Both the position numbers and the translations under genes were made by a program. The notes beneath the pieces are model-generated. The model was given only the letters and a program-made list of their open reading frames with translations. It searched no databases and had not been told where the DNA came from. From Sphingomonas faeni (lineage in GTDB: Bacteria; Pseudomonadota; Alphaproteobacteria; Sphingomonadales; Sphingomonadaceae), in contig NZ_JALPNF010000009.1 of NCBI RefSeq assembly GCF_023195535.1, positions 1 through 64,000 of the forward strand: a DNA stretch of 64,000 bases. Direction: 5' to 3'. This document shows positions 26,667 to 34,335 of the stretch, piece by piece; the first letter of the stretch is position 1; every line of letters starts with the position of its first letter.

Positions 26667-26786
26667 CCTCCCCCGCCAGGGGGAGGTGGCTGGCACTTGC
26701 CAGACGGAGGGGGAGGTAAGGTAAACCAGCGCTCCGTGTCCTTCCCCTCCGTCGCCTTCGGCGCCACCTCCCCCTGGCGGGAGAGG
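26667..26786. repeat. Paired-palindrome repeat, family F
   Basis: CCTCCCCCGCCAGGGGGAGG at the left; inner pairs TGGCACTTGCCA and CTCCGTCGCCTTCGGCG; right arm CACCTCCCCCTGGCGGGAG. It lies between convergent genes. Confidence 0.87.
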
Positions 26787-26798
26787 ATTACAGGAGAC

Positions 26799-27095
26799 TC
26801 AGGCGTCGCCGACGATCGCGTCGATCGCCTCGGCCATCTCGATATCGCGTGGGGAAAGGCCGCCCGCATCATGCGTCGTCAGCAGGATCTCCACCCGGTT
26901 CCAGACGTTCTTCCATTCCGGATGGTGGTTCGCGCGCTCGGCGATCAGCGCGACCTGCGCCATGAAGCCGAACGCCTCGACGAAATCGGCGAACACGATC
27001 GTCCGCGTGATCGCATCGCGCGCGTCGTCGTAATCCCACTCGTCGAGCCCATCGAGCGCCTCGGCCCGCTCGGTCTCGTTCAGCGCTTCGATCAT
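26799..27095 (-). CDS. phhB: Pterin-4a-carbinolamine dehydratase
   Basis: This 98-residue protein dehydrates 4a-hydroxytetrahydrobiopterin, recycling the cofactor of aromatic amino acid hydroxylases. The family motif is plain: [19 protein letters not shown] with the catalytic His pair, followed by [19 protein letters not shown]. The length is typical. The start at 27095 gives the usual MIEAL N-terminus; the frame stays open upstream into the divergent zincin gene. No phenylalanine hydroxylase gene is in the window. Confidence 0.92.
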   Translation of the reverse strand: MIEALNETERAEALDGLDEWDYDDARDAITRTIVFADFVEAFGFMAQVALIAERANHHPEWKNVWNRVEILLTTHDAGGLSPRDIEMAEAIDAIVGDA

Positions 27096-27131
27096 TCGCG
27101 TGTCCCTTGCCGCTATCCTCGGGCAACGACT

Positions 27132-27578
27132 ATGGCTGGCAGCATGAGCGGGCAAGCAGCAATACGGGCAGAGGCGCTTGGAGAAGCACCGGACGCCGAC
27201 GCGATCGAGGCGATCGCGCGTGCGACGATCGCCAGGCTGCCCGAACAGTTCGCGGTCCATCTCGGCGACATCGTCTTCGCGGTCGAGGAGTATGCCGACG
27301 ACGAGACGCTCGCCGCGCTCGGCCTCGAGCACCCGCTCGATCTGTCGGGGCTGTACCACGGCCGTCCGCTCGGCGAGAAATCGTCGATGGATACCGCCAC
27401 GATGCCCGACCGCATCGTCCTGTACCGCCGCGCGATCCTGGAGGAGTGGATCGAGACCGGCGTCCGTCTCGACGATCTCGTCGCGCACGTCACGATCCAC
27501 GAGATCGGCCATCATTTCGGCCTCAGCGACGACGACATGCACGCGCTTGAAGACGCGGCGGAAGACTCCGCTCCGTGA
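27132..27578 (+). CDS. Zincin-like metallopeptidase family protein
   Basis: This 148-residue cytosolic protein has the zinc-peptidase motif [11 protein letters not shown] near residues 127-137 (HExxHxxGxxD), in which two His and the Asp or a third ligand hold zinc. It belongs to the small family often annotated as DUF1025/metallopeptidase, whose substrate is unknown. Two starts, 27132 and 27144, are possible. It is divergent from phhB, and its stop overlaps the GTG of ccmA, so it is cotranscribed with the haem exporter genes. Confidence 0.82.
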   Translation: MAGSMSGQAAIRAEALGEAPDADAIEAIARATIARLPEQFAVHLGDIVFAVEEYADDETLAALGLEHPLDLSGLYHGRPLGEKSSMDTATMPDRIVLYRRAILEEWIETGVRLDDLVAHVTIHEIGHHFGLSDDDMHALEDAAEDSAP

Positions 27579-28147
27579 CCCTCACGTTTCGCGACGTCGC
27601 GTGCGTGCGGGGCGGAAGAATGCTCTTTTCAAACGTCTCGTTTGATCTCGGTCCCGGCGATGCCGCGATCGTCACCGGGCCCAACGGTATCGGCAAGTCG
27701 AGCCTGATCCGCATCGCCGCCGGCCTGCTCGCACCGTTCGAAGGGGCCGTGACCTGTAAGGCGGACAAGGCGCTCCTCACCGAAGCGAGCGCGCTCGACA
27801 TCGACCGCACGCTCGTCGCCGCGCTGCGCTTCTGGGCGACCCTCGACCGCGCGCCAGACCCGGAAGAGCGTATTACGCGCGCGGTAAAGGCGCTCGATCT
27901 CGAAGCACTGGCCGACATTCCCGTCCGACTCCTGTCCACCGGCCAACGCCGCCGCGCCTCGATCGCCCGCGTCGCCGCGACCGACGCGCCGGTCTGGCTG
28001 CTCGACGAGCCCGCCAACGGGCTCGACCTGGCCTCGGTCACGCGGCTCGAAGCGCTGATCGCCCGACATCGGTCAAGCGGCGGCATCGCGCTGGTCGCCA
28101 CGCATCTCCCGCTGTCGCTGCCGGGCGCGCGGGAGATCGCGCTGTGA
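27575..28147 (+). CDS. ccmA: Haem exporter ATPase CcmA
   Basis: This 190-residue ABC ATPase energises cytochrome c maturation, where CcmABCD release holo-CcmE. It has Walker [10 protein letters not shown] at about 34, signature [13 protein letters not shown] and Walker [13 protein letters not shown]. The short length and the TGQRRR signature are specific to CcmA. It starts at a GTG overlapping the zincin stop, and its stop overlaps the ccmB GTG. ccmC and the rest of the maturation genes are not in the window. Confidence 0.92.
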   Translation: MTLTFRDVACVRGGRMLFSNVSFDLGPGDAAIVTGPNGIGKSSLIRIAAGLLAPFEGAVTCKADKALLTEASALDIDRTLVAALRFWATLDRAPDPEERITRAVKALDLEALADIPVRLLSTGQRRRASIARVAATDAPVWLLDEPANGLDLASVTRLEALIARHRSSGGIALVATHLPLSLPGAREIAL

Positions 28148-28785
28148 TCGCGCTGATCCGCCGCGATCTTCGCCGCAGCGTATCGAGCGGCGGCGCGACC
28201 CTGGTCGTCGCGTTCTTCCTGCTGGTGGCGACGCTGTTCCCGTTCGCGATCGGCCCCGACGCCGCGCTGCTCGCCAAGATCGGCGGCGGCGTGATCTGGA
28301 CCGCGGCATTGCTGGCAGCACTCCTTCCCGTCGAGCGGCTGGTCGGTCCAGATCTGGAGTCCGGCGTATTCGATCAGTTCGCGGTGCGCGGGATGTCGAT
28401 GACATTGGTCGCGGTGGCCAAGACGATCGCGCACTGGCTGGGCTTCGGCCCGCCGCTGATGCTTGCTGCGGTCATCGCCGCGGGGCTGCTCAACCTCTCG
28501 GGCGACACGCTGCTCCGCGTCGAGATCGGCTTGCTCATCGGCACGCCGGGTCTGGCGGCCCTCGCGGTCGTCACCAGCGCGCTGGTCGCGGGCGTGCGCG
28601 GCAGTGGTGCGGTGACCGGGCTGGTGATGCTCCCGCTCGCGGTGCCGCTACTGATCTTCGGTGCCGGCTCGCTCGATCCGGCGGGCGGCGCAGGCGCGAT
28701 AAAGCTGCTCGCCGCGGTCAGCCTCGTGCTGGTCGCGGGCGCACCGTTCATCGCTGCCGCCGCGATCAGGGCCGCGCTGGACTAG
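28144..28785 (+). CDS. ccmB: Haem exporter permease CcmB
   Basis: This 213-residue inner-membrane protein has six predicted spans, starting LIRRDLRRSVSSGGATLVVA, the usual CcmB N-terminus, with PFAIGPDAALLAKIGGGVIW after the first span. It partners CcmA in the release of haem-loaded CcmE in the periplasm. The GTG start overlaps the ccmA stop (GTGA). It is the last gene of the zincin-ccmA-ccmB unit; a hairpin follows ten bases later. Confidence 0.92.
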   Translation: MIALIRRDLRRSVSSGGATLVVAFFLLVATLFPFAIGPDAALLAKIGGGVIWTAALLAALLPVERLVGPDLESGVFDQFAVRGMSMTLVAVAKTIAHWLGFGPPLMLAAVIAAGLLNLSGDTLLRVEIGLLIGTPGLAALAVVTSALVAGVRGSGAVTGLVMLPLAVPLLIFGAGSLDPAGGAGAIKLLAAVSLVLVAGAPFIAAAAIRAALD

Positions 28786-28794
28786 GCCCTCGGC

Positions 28795-28820
28795 TTCCCC
28801 GTCCCTGAAAGGAAGGGGAA
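28795..28820. terminator. Hairpin between convergent genes
   Basis: TTCCCC then TCC pairs with GGA then GGGGAA around a short loop, ten bases after the ccmB stop and ten before the end of the 41-residue minus-strand gene. It has no long U-run, so it is a possible weak bidirectional terminator. Confidence 0.35.
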
Positions 28821-28829
28821 GGGGGGTAT

Positions 28830-28955
28830 TCAGTTGAGCGTCGTCATCTCGACGGGCTTGCCCTTCGTGGTCGGATTGGACGCATTCGCCTTGGGCGCTT
28901 TTTCAGCCTTGGGTTTGCGAACTTCCTTGCTCGATTTCTTCTGGCTCTTGGCCAT
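28830..28955 (-). CDS. Small basic Lys/Ala-rich protein, 41 aa
   Basis: The frame reads MAKSQKKSSKEVRKPKAEKA and ends TKGKPVEMTTLN. It is highly basic, probably disordered, and repeats a KxxKxxKA pattern, as in small nucleic-acid-associated peptides. I recall very similar short proteins across Alphaproteobacteria, but no role is established. It is convergent with ccmB. Coding is supported by the clean codon bias over its whole length; it is too short for a firm family call. Confidence 0.7.
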   Translation of the reverse strand: MAKSQKKSSKEVRKPKAEKAPKANASNPTTKGKPVEMTTLN

Positions 28956-29035
28956 GACCACACCTCATGGAGCGGAAGGCCCCGCCGCCGTGCTACACCT
29001 TTTGCCGACGATACGCCCCTCTTATCGCTAGCGAC

Positions 29036-29458
29036 TCATGTCCGGCTCGCCCCAAGCAGGTCCAGCGTCGCCCGATCGTCCTCCCCATCGAAAAAGCGAT
29101 CCAGCGCCGCGCGGAACGGCGCCGGATCATCGGCGACCGACGCGAACAGCGTCATCGACGATCGCAGCTTCACCGCATCGATATCGCCAAGGATCGTCTC
29201 GGCCGAGCCCTGCGCGGCGGTCACGGCCTCGGTCGCTTCGAGCAGACGCGGCCCGAGGACCGGATGCGCCAGATACGCCCGCGCCTCGTTCGCGTCGACG
29301 ATCGCATAGGTCCGCGCCATCATGCTCTGCCCTAGACCCGCGATCTGCGGGAAGATGAACCACATCCACTGGCTGCGTTTCGCACCGGCGTGCAGTTCGG
29401 CGAGCGCCCGCGGGTACATGTCGTCCTGTACGGCAACGAAGCGGGTCAGATCCGGCAT
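29036..29458 (-). CDS. DUF1810 family protein
   Basis: This 140-residue soluble protein starts MPDLTRFVAVQDDMYPRALA, the characteristic opening of DUF1810, followed by ELHAGAKRSQWMWFIFPQIA and GLGQSMMARTYAI. The start at 29458 gives the family length; longer frames reach into the divergent lipoprotein gene. It is related to YbiA-like folds at a distance, so a nucleotide- or ADP-ribose-related role is possible but unproven. It is a single gene. Confidence 0.85.
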   Translation of the reverse strand: MPDLTRFVAVQDDMYPRALAELHAGAKRSQWMWFIFPQIAGLGQSMMARTYAIVDANEARAYLAHPVLGPRLLEATEAVTAAQGSAETILGDIDAVKLRSSMTLFASVADDPAPFRAALDRFFDGEDDRATLDLLGASRT

Positions 29459-29537
29459 GTCCTCGAAATGGTCGCGATCCTCCTCGACGCAACCCCCGAC
29501 AAGGCCGATGCGTTGATCGACCAGAAGAGGAATGCGC

Positions 29538-30047
29538 ATGAAGACGATGGTAATGATCGCGGTTCTTGCCCTCCCGGTGCTGAGCGGCTGCGGCAAGACG
29601 GACGAACCGACCGACACGCTCGCCGCGAGCAACTTCACGCCGCCGCAGACGCGCGCGCCGACGCCGCTCCCCGGGCAAGCGCAGACGACACCGATCACCG
29701 CCTATGTCGGCAAATATCCGCATGATGCGGTGGGTGGCGTCGATTTCTACGACCGCACCGATGTCGCATCCGGGCTCGTCACCGCGGTCGGCGATGCGAA
29801 ACTGCGCGAGACGATACGCGGTCGCTCCGGCCCCGAAACGCCGGTGTTCAAGATCGGCGAGCGCGTCGCGGCCTGGGGCTGCGAGGAGCATAATTGCGGC
29901 GATCACAACTGGACGGTGATCGTCGACAGCCAGCGTGGGCGGACGCAGGTATGCTACCATGATGCCGCGAAGATGGGCACGCGTAGCGACTGGTATGATG
30001 GCGCCGCACCCGTCCGCCGTGCCGAAACCTGTCCTTCGGAAGGATAA
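29538..30047 (+). CDS. Predicted lipoprotein, 169 aa
   Basis: The N-terminus MKTMVMIAVLALPVLSGCGK holds a lipobox (LSGC), so the mature protein is lipid-anchored at Cys18, followed by a Thr/Pro/Ala linker. The folded part has Cys pairs in WGCEEHNCGDHNW and near the end (QVCYHDA, ETCPSEG), which could form disulphides. The EHNCGDHNWTVIVD pattern resembles inhibitor- or lysozyme-binding domains such as Ivy/PliI, but I am not certain. The start at 29538 has AGAGG at good spacing; ATG 29532 does not. It lies four bases upstream of the PEBP gene, likely one unit. Confidence 0.75.
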   Translation: MKTMVMIAVLALPVLSGCGKTDEPTDTLAASNFTPPQTRAPTPLPGQAQTTPITAYVGKYPHDAVGGVDFYDRTDVASGLVTAVGDAKLRETIRGRSGPETPVFKIGERVAAWGCEEHNCGDHNWTVIVDSQRGRTQVCYHDAAKMGTRSDWYDGAAPVRRAETCPSEG

Positions 30048-30050
30048 GCG

Positions 30051-30668
30051 ATGCTCGAACATATCCCGGCCTGGCTTGGCCATGCGATGAGCGGGCTGCG
30101 TGCCGGAACCGACAAGCTTGCCATCGTCCACCTCGGCGACCGGTTCGAAACGCTCGACCTGACCAGCCCGGCGTTCGCGCACGAGGGTCGGATGCCGCCA
30201 CGTTTCACGACCGACGGGGACGGCGTATCGCCGCCGCTGGTCTGGAGCGAACCGCCGGTCGGGACCGCGCGCATGGTGCTGATCGTCGAGGATGCCGACG
30301 CACCGGCACCACAGCCTCTCGTCCACGCGATCGTCTGGGGGCTCGAAGCCGATGCCGGTCACCTTGCCGAGGGGGCGATCGCGGCCGATGGAGAGCGTGA
30401 CGCCGTCGGGCGCGACGTCGGTCGAAACTCCTATCTCCGCGAAGGCTGGCTACCGCCGGATCCCCCGAGCGGACACGGCGAACATCGCTACGCATTTCAG
30501 CTGTTTGCGATCGACGCGGATGCAGCGGATGTCGGTCCGACACCCGGACGCTCGGCTGTGATCGACGCCATTGCCGGCCATGTCTTGGCGGCTGGGCTGC
30601 TGATCGGAACCTACTCGCGTGATGAGGAGGCGCCGGTTGGTCCGGTCGGTTCGGGCGCGCTGGCGTAA
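30051..30668 (+). CDS. YbhB/YbcL family (PEBP-like) protein
   Basis: This 205-residue protein has a phosphatidylethanolamine-binding-protein fold. The motifs are FAHEGRMPPRFTTDGDGVSP at about 43, LVIEDADAPAPQPLVHAIVW-like anion-site residues (VEDADAPAP, VHAIVW) and SGHGEHRYAFQLFAID at about 140. Bacterial members are cytosolic with no settled role. The N-terminal 30 residues precede the fold and have no signal peptide. The gene is three bases after the lipoprotein stop. Confidence 0.87.
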   Translation: MLEHIPAWLGHAMSGLRAGTDKLAIVHLGDRFETLDLTSPAFAHEGRMPPRFTTDGDGVSPPLVWSEPPVGTARMVLIVEDADAPAPQPLVHAIVWGLEADAGHLAEGAIAADGERDAVGRDVGRNSYLREGWLPPDPPSGHGEHRYAFQLFAIDADAADVGPTPGRSAVIDAIAGHVLAAGLLIGTYSRDEEAPVGPVGSGALA

Positions 30669-30715
30669 TTCGGTGCGGTCGTCGGCCGCGGATACACGAC
30701 GCTGTTCCGGTTGCG

Positions 30716-30802
30716 TCAGGCCAGCGCCGCGCCGGTATGCGTGACGATCAACAGGACCGTGGTCGAAAAGGCGGCAAGCCCGATGAGAATGCTGCGTCCC
30801 AT
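30716..30802 (-). CDS. Single-span membrane peptide, 28 aa
   Basis: The frame MGRSILIGLAAFSTTVLLIV then THTGAALA is nearly all membrane span with one N-terminal Arg. GGAG lies upstream of the ATG at a suitable distance. It lies 23 bases downstream of a second small membrane peptide on the same strand; the pair is probably one transcript. No family name is known to me. Confidence 0.5.
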   Translation of the reverse strand: MGRSILIGLAAFSTTVLLIVTHTGAALA

Positions 30803-30825
30803 GATGGCGCTCCGTGACAAGAGGA

Positions 30826-30936
30826 TCAGGCGATCGGGATGATCGGTACGGCAGAGCTTACGGCGATCGCGCCGAAGACAAGCGCACCGACGAACGAGAC
30901 GGCGATACGCTGGGCGGTTTCAAAGCGGAACGACAT
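30826..30936 (-). CDS. Single-span membrane peptide, 36 aa
   Basis: The frame begins MSFRFETAQRIAVSFVGALV and continues as a hydrophobic span ending PIIPIA. I recall closely similar short proteins (MSFRFETAQRIA...) as recurrent in sphingomonads, which supports coding. A ribosome-binding site (GAAGGAAA) precedes the ATG, and a long hairpin sits in the leader. A basic N-terminus plus one span suggests an inner-membrane regulatory peptide; the partner is unknown. Confidence 0.62.
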   Translation of the reverse strand: MSFRFETAQRIAVSFVGALVFGAIAVSSAVPIIPIA

Positions 30937-30946
30937 GGAAATTTCC

Positions 30947-30988
30947 TTCGATATTCGGGCGCCGGACCATCCGGGCGCCGATATCGAA
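30947..30988 (-). promoter_or_regulatory. Hairpin in the leader of the 36-aa peptide gene
   Basis: TTCGATAT pairs with ATATCGAA, with an inner GGCGCC/GGCGCC pair, directly upstream of the ribosome-binding site. The left stem overlaps GAAGGA (minus strand), so folding could hide the translation start. Confidence 0.4.
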
Positions 30989-31109
30989 TGAACTGCATGA
31001 CGCGTGCCAGTTCTTTAAACCTTTGACTTTGCTGGGTCTTCGGGTGAGCCGGCCCACAAGGTGGCAAAGTAAGCCGCGAAATGGTCGTATAATCCGCCAA
31101 CTTATGGGA

Positions 31110-32174
31110 TCAGCCTGCACAGATCCGATCGCGCCCTTGTTCTTTGGCGGCGTACAGCAGGCGGTCGGCCCGCAGAAAGGCCATTTCGGCAGGCTCGTCG
31201 GCATGGATTGCGGTCACGCCCGCGGAAAACGTGATGACGCCCAGCGGGGTATCGGTTTCTCGATTGCGGAACCGCTTGGCGCCGACCACCGCGCGGACCG
31301 AATCGAGCAGGGCCGCCGCATCGGCCAGGCTCGATCCACCGAGCAGCACGGCGAATTCCTCGCCGCCATGGCGTACCACCAAATGGGGCGCACACTCGGC
31401 CGCCAGGGCTTGCCCGATCGCGATTAGCACGCGGTCGCCGACACCGTGGCCGTGGGCGTCGTTGATATGTTTGAACCGGTCGATGTCGCAGACCGCCAGG
31501 CAATAAGGCCCCGCGTTCAGATCGCGTGCGGCAAAGGCCTCTTCGAAGGCGCGTCGGTTGGGCAAGCCGGTCAGGACATCACGTCTTGCCGTATCCCGTG
31601 CCTCGGCCAGCTTGGTGCGTAGCGCATTCGTTTCCGCAGTCGCCAGCGCAAGCCGCACTTCGCTGTCATGAATCCGCGCGATCATCGAGCTCGTGATTCG
31701 GGTGATCTCGTCGAGCTCGGCCAGATGCGTGATCGCCGCAGCCCTCTGCGCCAGGTTGTGGCCGAAATCTTCGGTTTCCGCCTGTATCGTCCGCACGATC
31801 TGCGCGAATCCATCGACCTGTTGCTGCGTCTCGATGACGAGCGCGATCGCCGTGTCGGCCTGCATGTCGAGACTGGCGCTGGCCATGCCCCGGGCATCGG
31901 GATCGGTGCGGGACAGGTCGAGGGGAGGTCCCTCTACCGCCCGCCCCCCGAGCCGTTCGATGTCCTGTCTCGTCAACCTGATACCCAGGTCGGTCTGCTG
32001 CCGTACGGCTTGGGCCAGCTCGCTTTCCGGCGCCGACAATACGGCATAGGCAAAAGCGTAATGTGCCGGATCGGCGCTGAGTTTCTGCGCGTGAAGGAAC
32101 CTGCCGATCCGCTCGAATATCGTATCGTTCGGCAATGATCCGGCCATAGATCTGGCCGCCTTTACGTCGCGCAT
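31110..32174 (-). CDS. Diguanylate cyclase (GGDEF domain)
   Basis: This 354-residue cytosolic protein probably makes cyclic di-GMP. The C-terminal GGDEF domain (about 190-354) has DVLTGLPNRRAFEEAF, CDIDRFKHINDAHGHGVGD and the active-site RHGGEEFAVLL. I see no RxxD inhibition site just before GGEEF. The N-terminal 185 residues are helical without membrane spans; their start (IFERIGRFLHAQKLSADPAHY) is a module I recall in other sphingomonad cyclases. The input signal is unknown. It is a single gene, with a hairpin between it and the peroxiredoxin gene. Confidence 0.92.
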   Translation of the reverse strand: MRDVKAARSMAGSLPNDTIFERIGRFLHAQKLSADPAHYAFAYAVLSAPESELAQAVRQQTDLGIRLTRQDIERLGGRAVEGPPLDLSRTDPDARGMASASLDMQADTAIALVIETQQQVDGFAQIVRTIQAETEDFGHNLAQRAAAITHLAELDEITRITSSMIARIHDSEVRLALATAETNALRTKLAEARDTARRDVLTGLPNRRAFEEAFAARDLNAGPYCLAVCDIDRFKHINDAHGHGVGDRVLIAIGQALAAECAPHLVVRHGGEEFAVLLGGSSLADAAALLDSVRAVVGAKRFRNRETDTPLGVITFSAGVTAIHADEPAEMAFLRADRLLYAAKEQGRDRICAG

Positions 32175-32227
32175 CTCGTCCCCCGAGTTCTCGCAGTCCC
32201 CAATAAACCCGAAAGCGTTAGGATTAA

Positions 32228-32263
32228 GTCACCGAAACGGCAAATAATTGCCGGTTCGGTGAC
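32228..32263. terminator. Strong hairpin downstream of the peroxiredoxin gene
   Basis: GTCACCGAA and TTCGGTGAC pair, extended inward by CGGCAA/TTGCCG with an ATAA loop (one mismatch). On the minus strand it follows the peroxiredoxin stop by about 75 bases. No clear U-run is present. Confidence 0.55.
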
Positions 32264-32337
32264 GGGCTGCGCGGGACGGAAGGCCTGCGACGGCCGAACC
32301 GTCTAATCCGGTGATCGAGACGTCGGCAGCCGATCGC

Positions 32338-32874
32338 TTACTTGCCGGTCAGCTTCTGGACCGCGGCGAGCGTCGTCGCGACGTGCTCGGCAGGGTTCAT
32401 GTCGTCATGGACGAATGCGATGCGGCCGTCCTTAGCGATGACGTAGCTGGTGCGCTTGGTCACGTCGCGGCCCGCAATCTGCTTGCCGAGCGCGACGTCA
32501 TAGCCCGTGACGACCTTCGGGCCGGCGCTGGCGACCGCGAACTTGCCCGCGCACTTCTCGGCCGAGAATTTGCTGAGCGTCTCGACGTTGTCGGCCGACA
32601 TGCCGATCACCGTGCCACCCGCCTTGGTGAATGCCGGGATCGCCTCGGCGAACGCATGCGCTTCGGCGTTGCAGCCGCCGGTATAGGCCGCCGGGAAGAA
32701 ATACAGCACGACCGGGCCCTTTTTGAGCTGCTCGGCGAGGTGGACCGTGAACACCTTGCCGGCGATCGCGCCACGCGTGGTGAAGTCGGGTGCCCTGGCG
32801 CCGGGCGCGAGCGCGGCGAACGCGGGCGTTGCGGCAAGGAGGGCGGCGGCGGCGAGAGTCTGGACGAGGCGCAT
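32338..32874 (-). CDS. Periplasmic peroxiredoxin (AhpC/TSA, PrxQ-like)
   Basis: This 178-residue protein has a signal peptide (MRLVQTLAAAALLAATPAFA), so it acts in the periplasm. The thioredoxin-fold domain has FFPAAYTGGCNAEAHAF, with the PxxxTxxC peroxidatic Cys, and a later Cys in SAEKCAGKF that may be the resolving one. It removes peroxides at the expense of a thiol donor. GGAG lies eight bases before the ATG. It is divergent from the HisN-like gene. Confidence 0.88.
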   Translation of the reverse strand: MRLVQTLAAAALLAATPAFAALAPGARAPDFTTRGAIAGKVFTVHLAEQLKKGPVVLYFFPAAYTGGCNAEAHAFAEAIPAFTKAGGTVIGMSADNVETLSKFSAEKCAGKFAVASAGPKVVTGYDVALGKQIAGRDVTKRTSYVIAKDGRIAFVHDDMNPAEHVATTLAAVQKLTGK

Positions 32875-32964
32875 GGACGATACTCCGGTTGGATTGCAAC
32901 GACCTACGCCGACGCAGGCGTTCCGTCCATTGCTCCCTGCGGCTGCGACCGATAGGCAGGGGCC

Positions 32965-33804
32965 ATGCCAGTAACCCAAGCCGATATCGATCTCGCGCAC
33001 CGCCTCGCGGATGCTGCGGGCCACGTCATCCGACCGTATTTCCGCCATGAGCACGGCGTCGAGATCAAGGACGACCAGTCTCCCGTCACGCGTGCCGACC
33101 GCGAGGCCGAATCGGCGATGCGCCGCCTGCTCGATGCGGAGCGCTCGGGCGACGGCATCGTCGGCGAGGAGTTCGGCGAGAAGGCCGGCGTGACGAATCG
33201 CAAATGGGTGCTCGACCCGATCGACGGCACGCGCAGCTTCACCGTCGGGCGCGCGATCTTCGGGACATTGATCGCACTCGTCGAAGACGGCTGGCCGGTG
33301 CTTGGGATCATCGATCAACCGGTTCAGCGCGAACGCTGGGTCGGCGTCGCCGGGCGGCCGACGACGCTCAACGGCGTGCCGGTCCGAACGCGCGCCTGCC
33401 GCGAACTTGCCGGCGCGACGATCGCCACCACCAGCCCGCATCTCTTCGAGGACGGCGATGTGCAGCCGTATTTGGCGCTGGTCGCGGCGATCTCTGGCGG
33501 CAACCCGCGGCAGGGGCCCGTCTATGGCGGCGACTGCTACAATTACGGCCTGCTCGCGAGCGGCCATCTCGATGTTGTCTGTGAGTCGGGCCTCAAGTTG
33601 TACGACTTCGCCGCGCTCGTCCCGGTGGTCGAAGGCGCCGGCGGCATGATGTGCGACTGGAACGGCGACCCGCTGACCGCGGCAAGCGAAGGCCATGTGC
33701 TGGCGATCGGCGACCCCGCGCGCATGGACGACGTGCTCGAGGCGATGCACCGGGTGCAGGATGGCCACGATCATGGTGCGCATGACGGCCACGACCACGG
33801 ATAG
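32965..33804 (+). CDS. Inositol-monophosphatase-family phosphatase, HisN-like, with His-rich tail
   Basis: This 279-residue Mg-dependent phosphatase has SPVTRADREAE (about 39), GEEFGE (about 68), the metal site VLDPIDGTRSF (about 82) and ESGLKLYDFAALVPVVEGAGG (about 208). DDQSPVT and the LYDFAAL block match the histidinol-phosphatase (HisN) branch rather than SuhB. The C-terminus ends in a His/Asp-rich tail (DGHDHGAHDGHDHG) not normal for the family, which could bind Ni or Zn. No other his genes are nearby, so histidinol phosphate is an inference. Confidence 0.85.
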   Translation: MPVTQADIDLAHRLADAAGHVIRPYFRHEHGVEIKDDQSPVTRADREAESAMRRLLDAERSGDGIVGEEFGEKAGVTNRKWVLDPIDGTRSFTVGRAIFGTLIALVEDGWPVLGIIDQPVQRERWVGVAGRPTTLNGVPVRTRACRELAGATIATTSPHLFEDGDVQPYLALVAAISGGNPRQGPVYGGDCYNYGLLASGHLDVVCESGLKLYDFAALVPVVEGAGGMMCDWNGDPLTAASEGHVLAIGDPARMDDVLEAMHRVQDGHDHGAHDGHDHG

Positions 33805-33809
33805 GGGGT

Positions 33810-33915
33810 CCCCTCCCGCCGGCGGGAGGTGCTAGGGGAGGGCGCGACGTACGTACCGGCGTCCGGCATGCGAGGCGATCCCCTCCCCCGACCCCTCCCG
33901 CAGGCGGGAGGGGAG
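33810..33915. repeat. Paired-palindrome repeat, family B
   Basis: CCCCTCCCGCCGGCGGGAGG followed by TGCTAGGGGAGGGC, and the standard right arm CCCCTCCCGCAGGCGGGAGG. It lies six bases after the HisN-like stop. Confidence 0.88.
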
Positions 33916-33958
33916 CAGAAGCGCATAAACCACTTCGCCTCCTACTCGCACCTTAGTC

Positions 33959-34051
33959 CGTCATCCCGGCGGACGCCGGGACCCACGGAGACGGAGCGCT
34001 AGCCGTCTGAGCGGACCCAACCATGGGCCCCGGCGTCCGCCGGGGTGACGG
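33959..34051. repeat. Paired-palindrome repeat, family C
   Basis: CATCCCGGCGGACGCCGGGA at the left, GGGCCCCGGCGTCCGCCGGG at the right, with GACGGAGCGCTAGCCGTC forming an inner hairpin. Confidence 0.88.
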
Positions 34052-34198
34052 GGTGAGTGTTGTGCTGGAGACGCAGCCTTGGTTAGGAATTAAGTCGCAA
34101 GTACGTCGACCCAACCCAAGCGGCGGGCTCGGTTCAGACGAACGTGGTTCCCACCAGTCCCCCGCATATATACCGCCAAGACCCGCTCACACCCGATC

Positions 34199-34297
34199 CG
34201 TCATCCCGGCGGACGCCGGGACCCATGGACGCGGAACGCTAGCCATCTACGCGTCCCCAACCATCGGCAACGGCGCCCGCCTGACGCCAGGATGAGC
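34199..34297. repeat. Paired-palindrome repeat, family C, decayed right arm
   Basis: The left arm and the inner ACGCGGAACGCTAGCC match the copy at 33959, 150 bases away. The right arm (CGGCGCCCGCCTGACGCC) has several changes and pairs poorly. Confidence 0.8.
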
Positions 34298-34335
34298 GAG
34301 CTAGGGAAGGGACCGCACGGTTCGCCCCCGCGCCC

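Larger units (their letters stand above)
33805..34335. other. Intergenic stretch filled by three repeats
   Basis: These 531 bases between convergent genes hold one family B and two family C repeats and no gene. Between the repeats, 34052-34198, there is plain unmatched sequence. The second family C copy has a decayed right arm. Confidence 0.65.
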
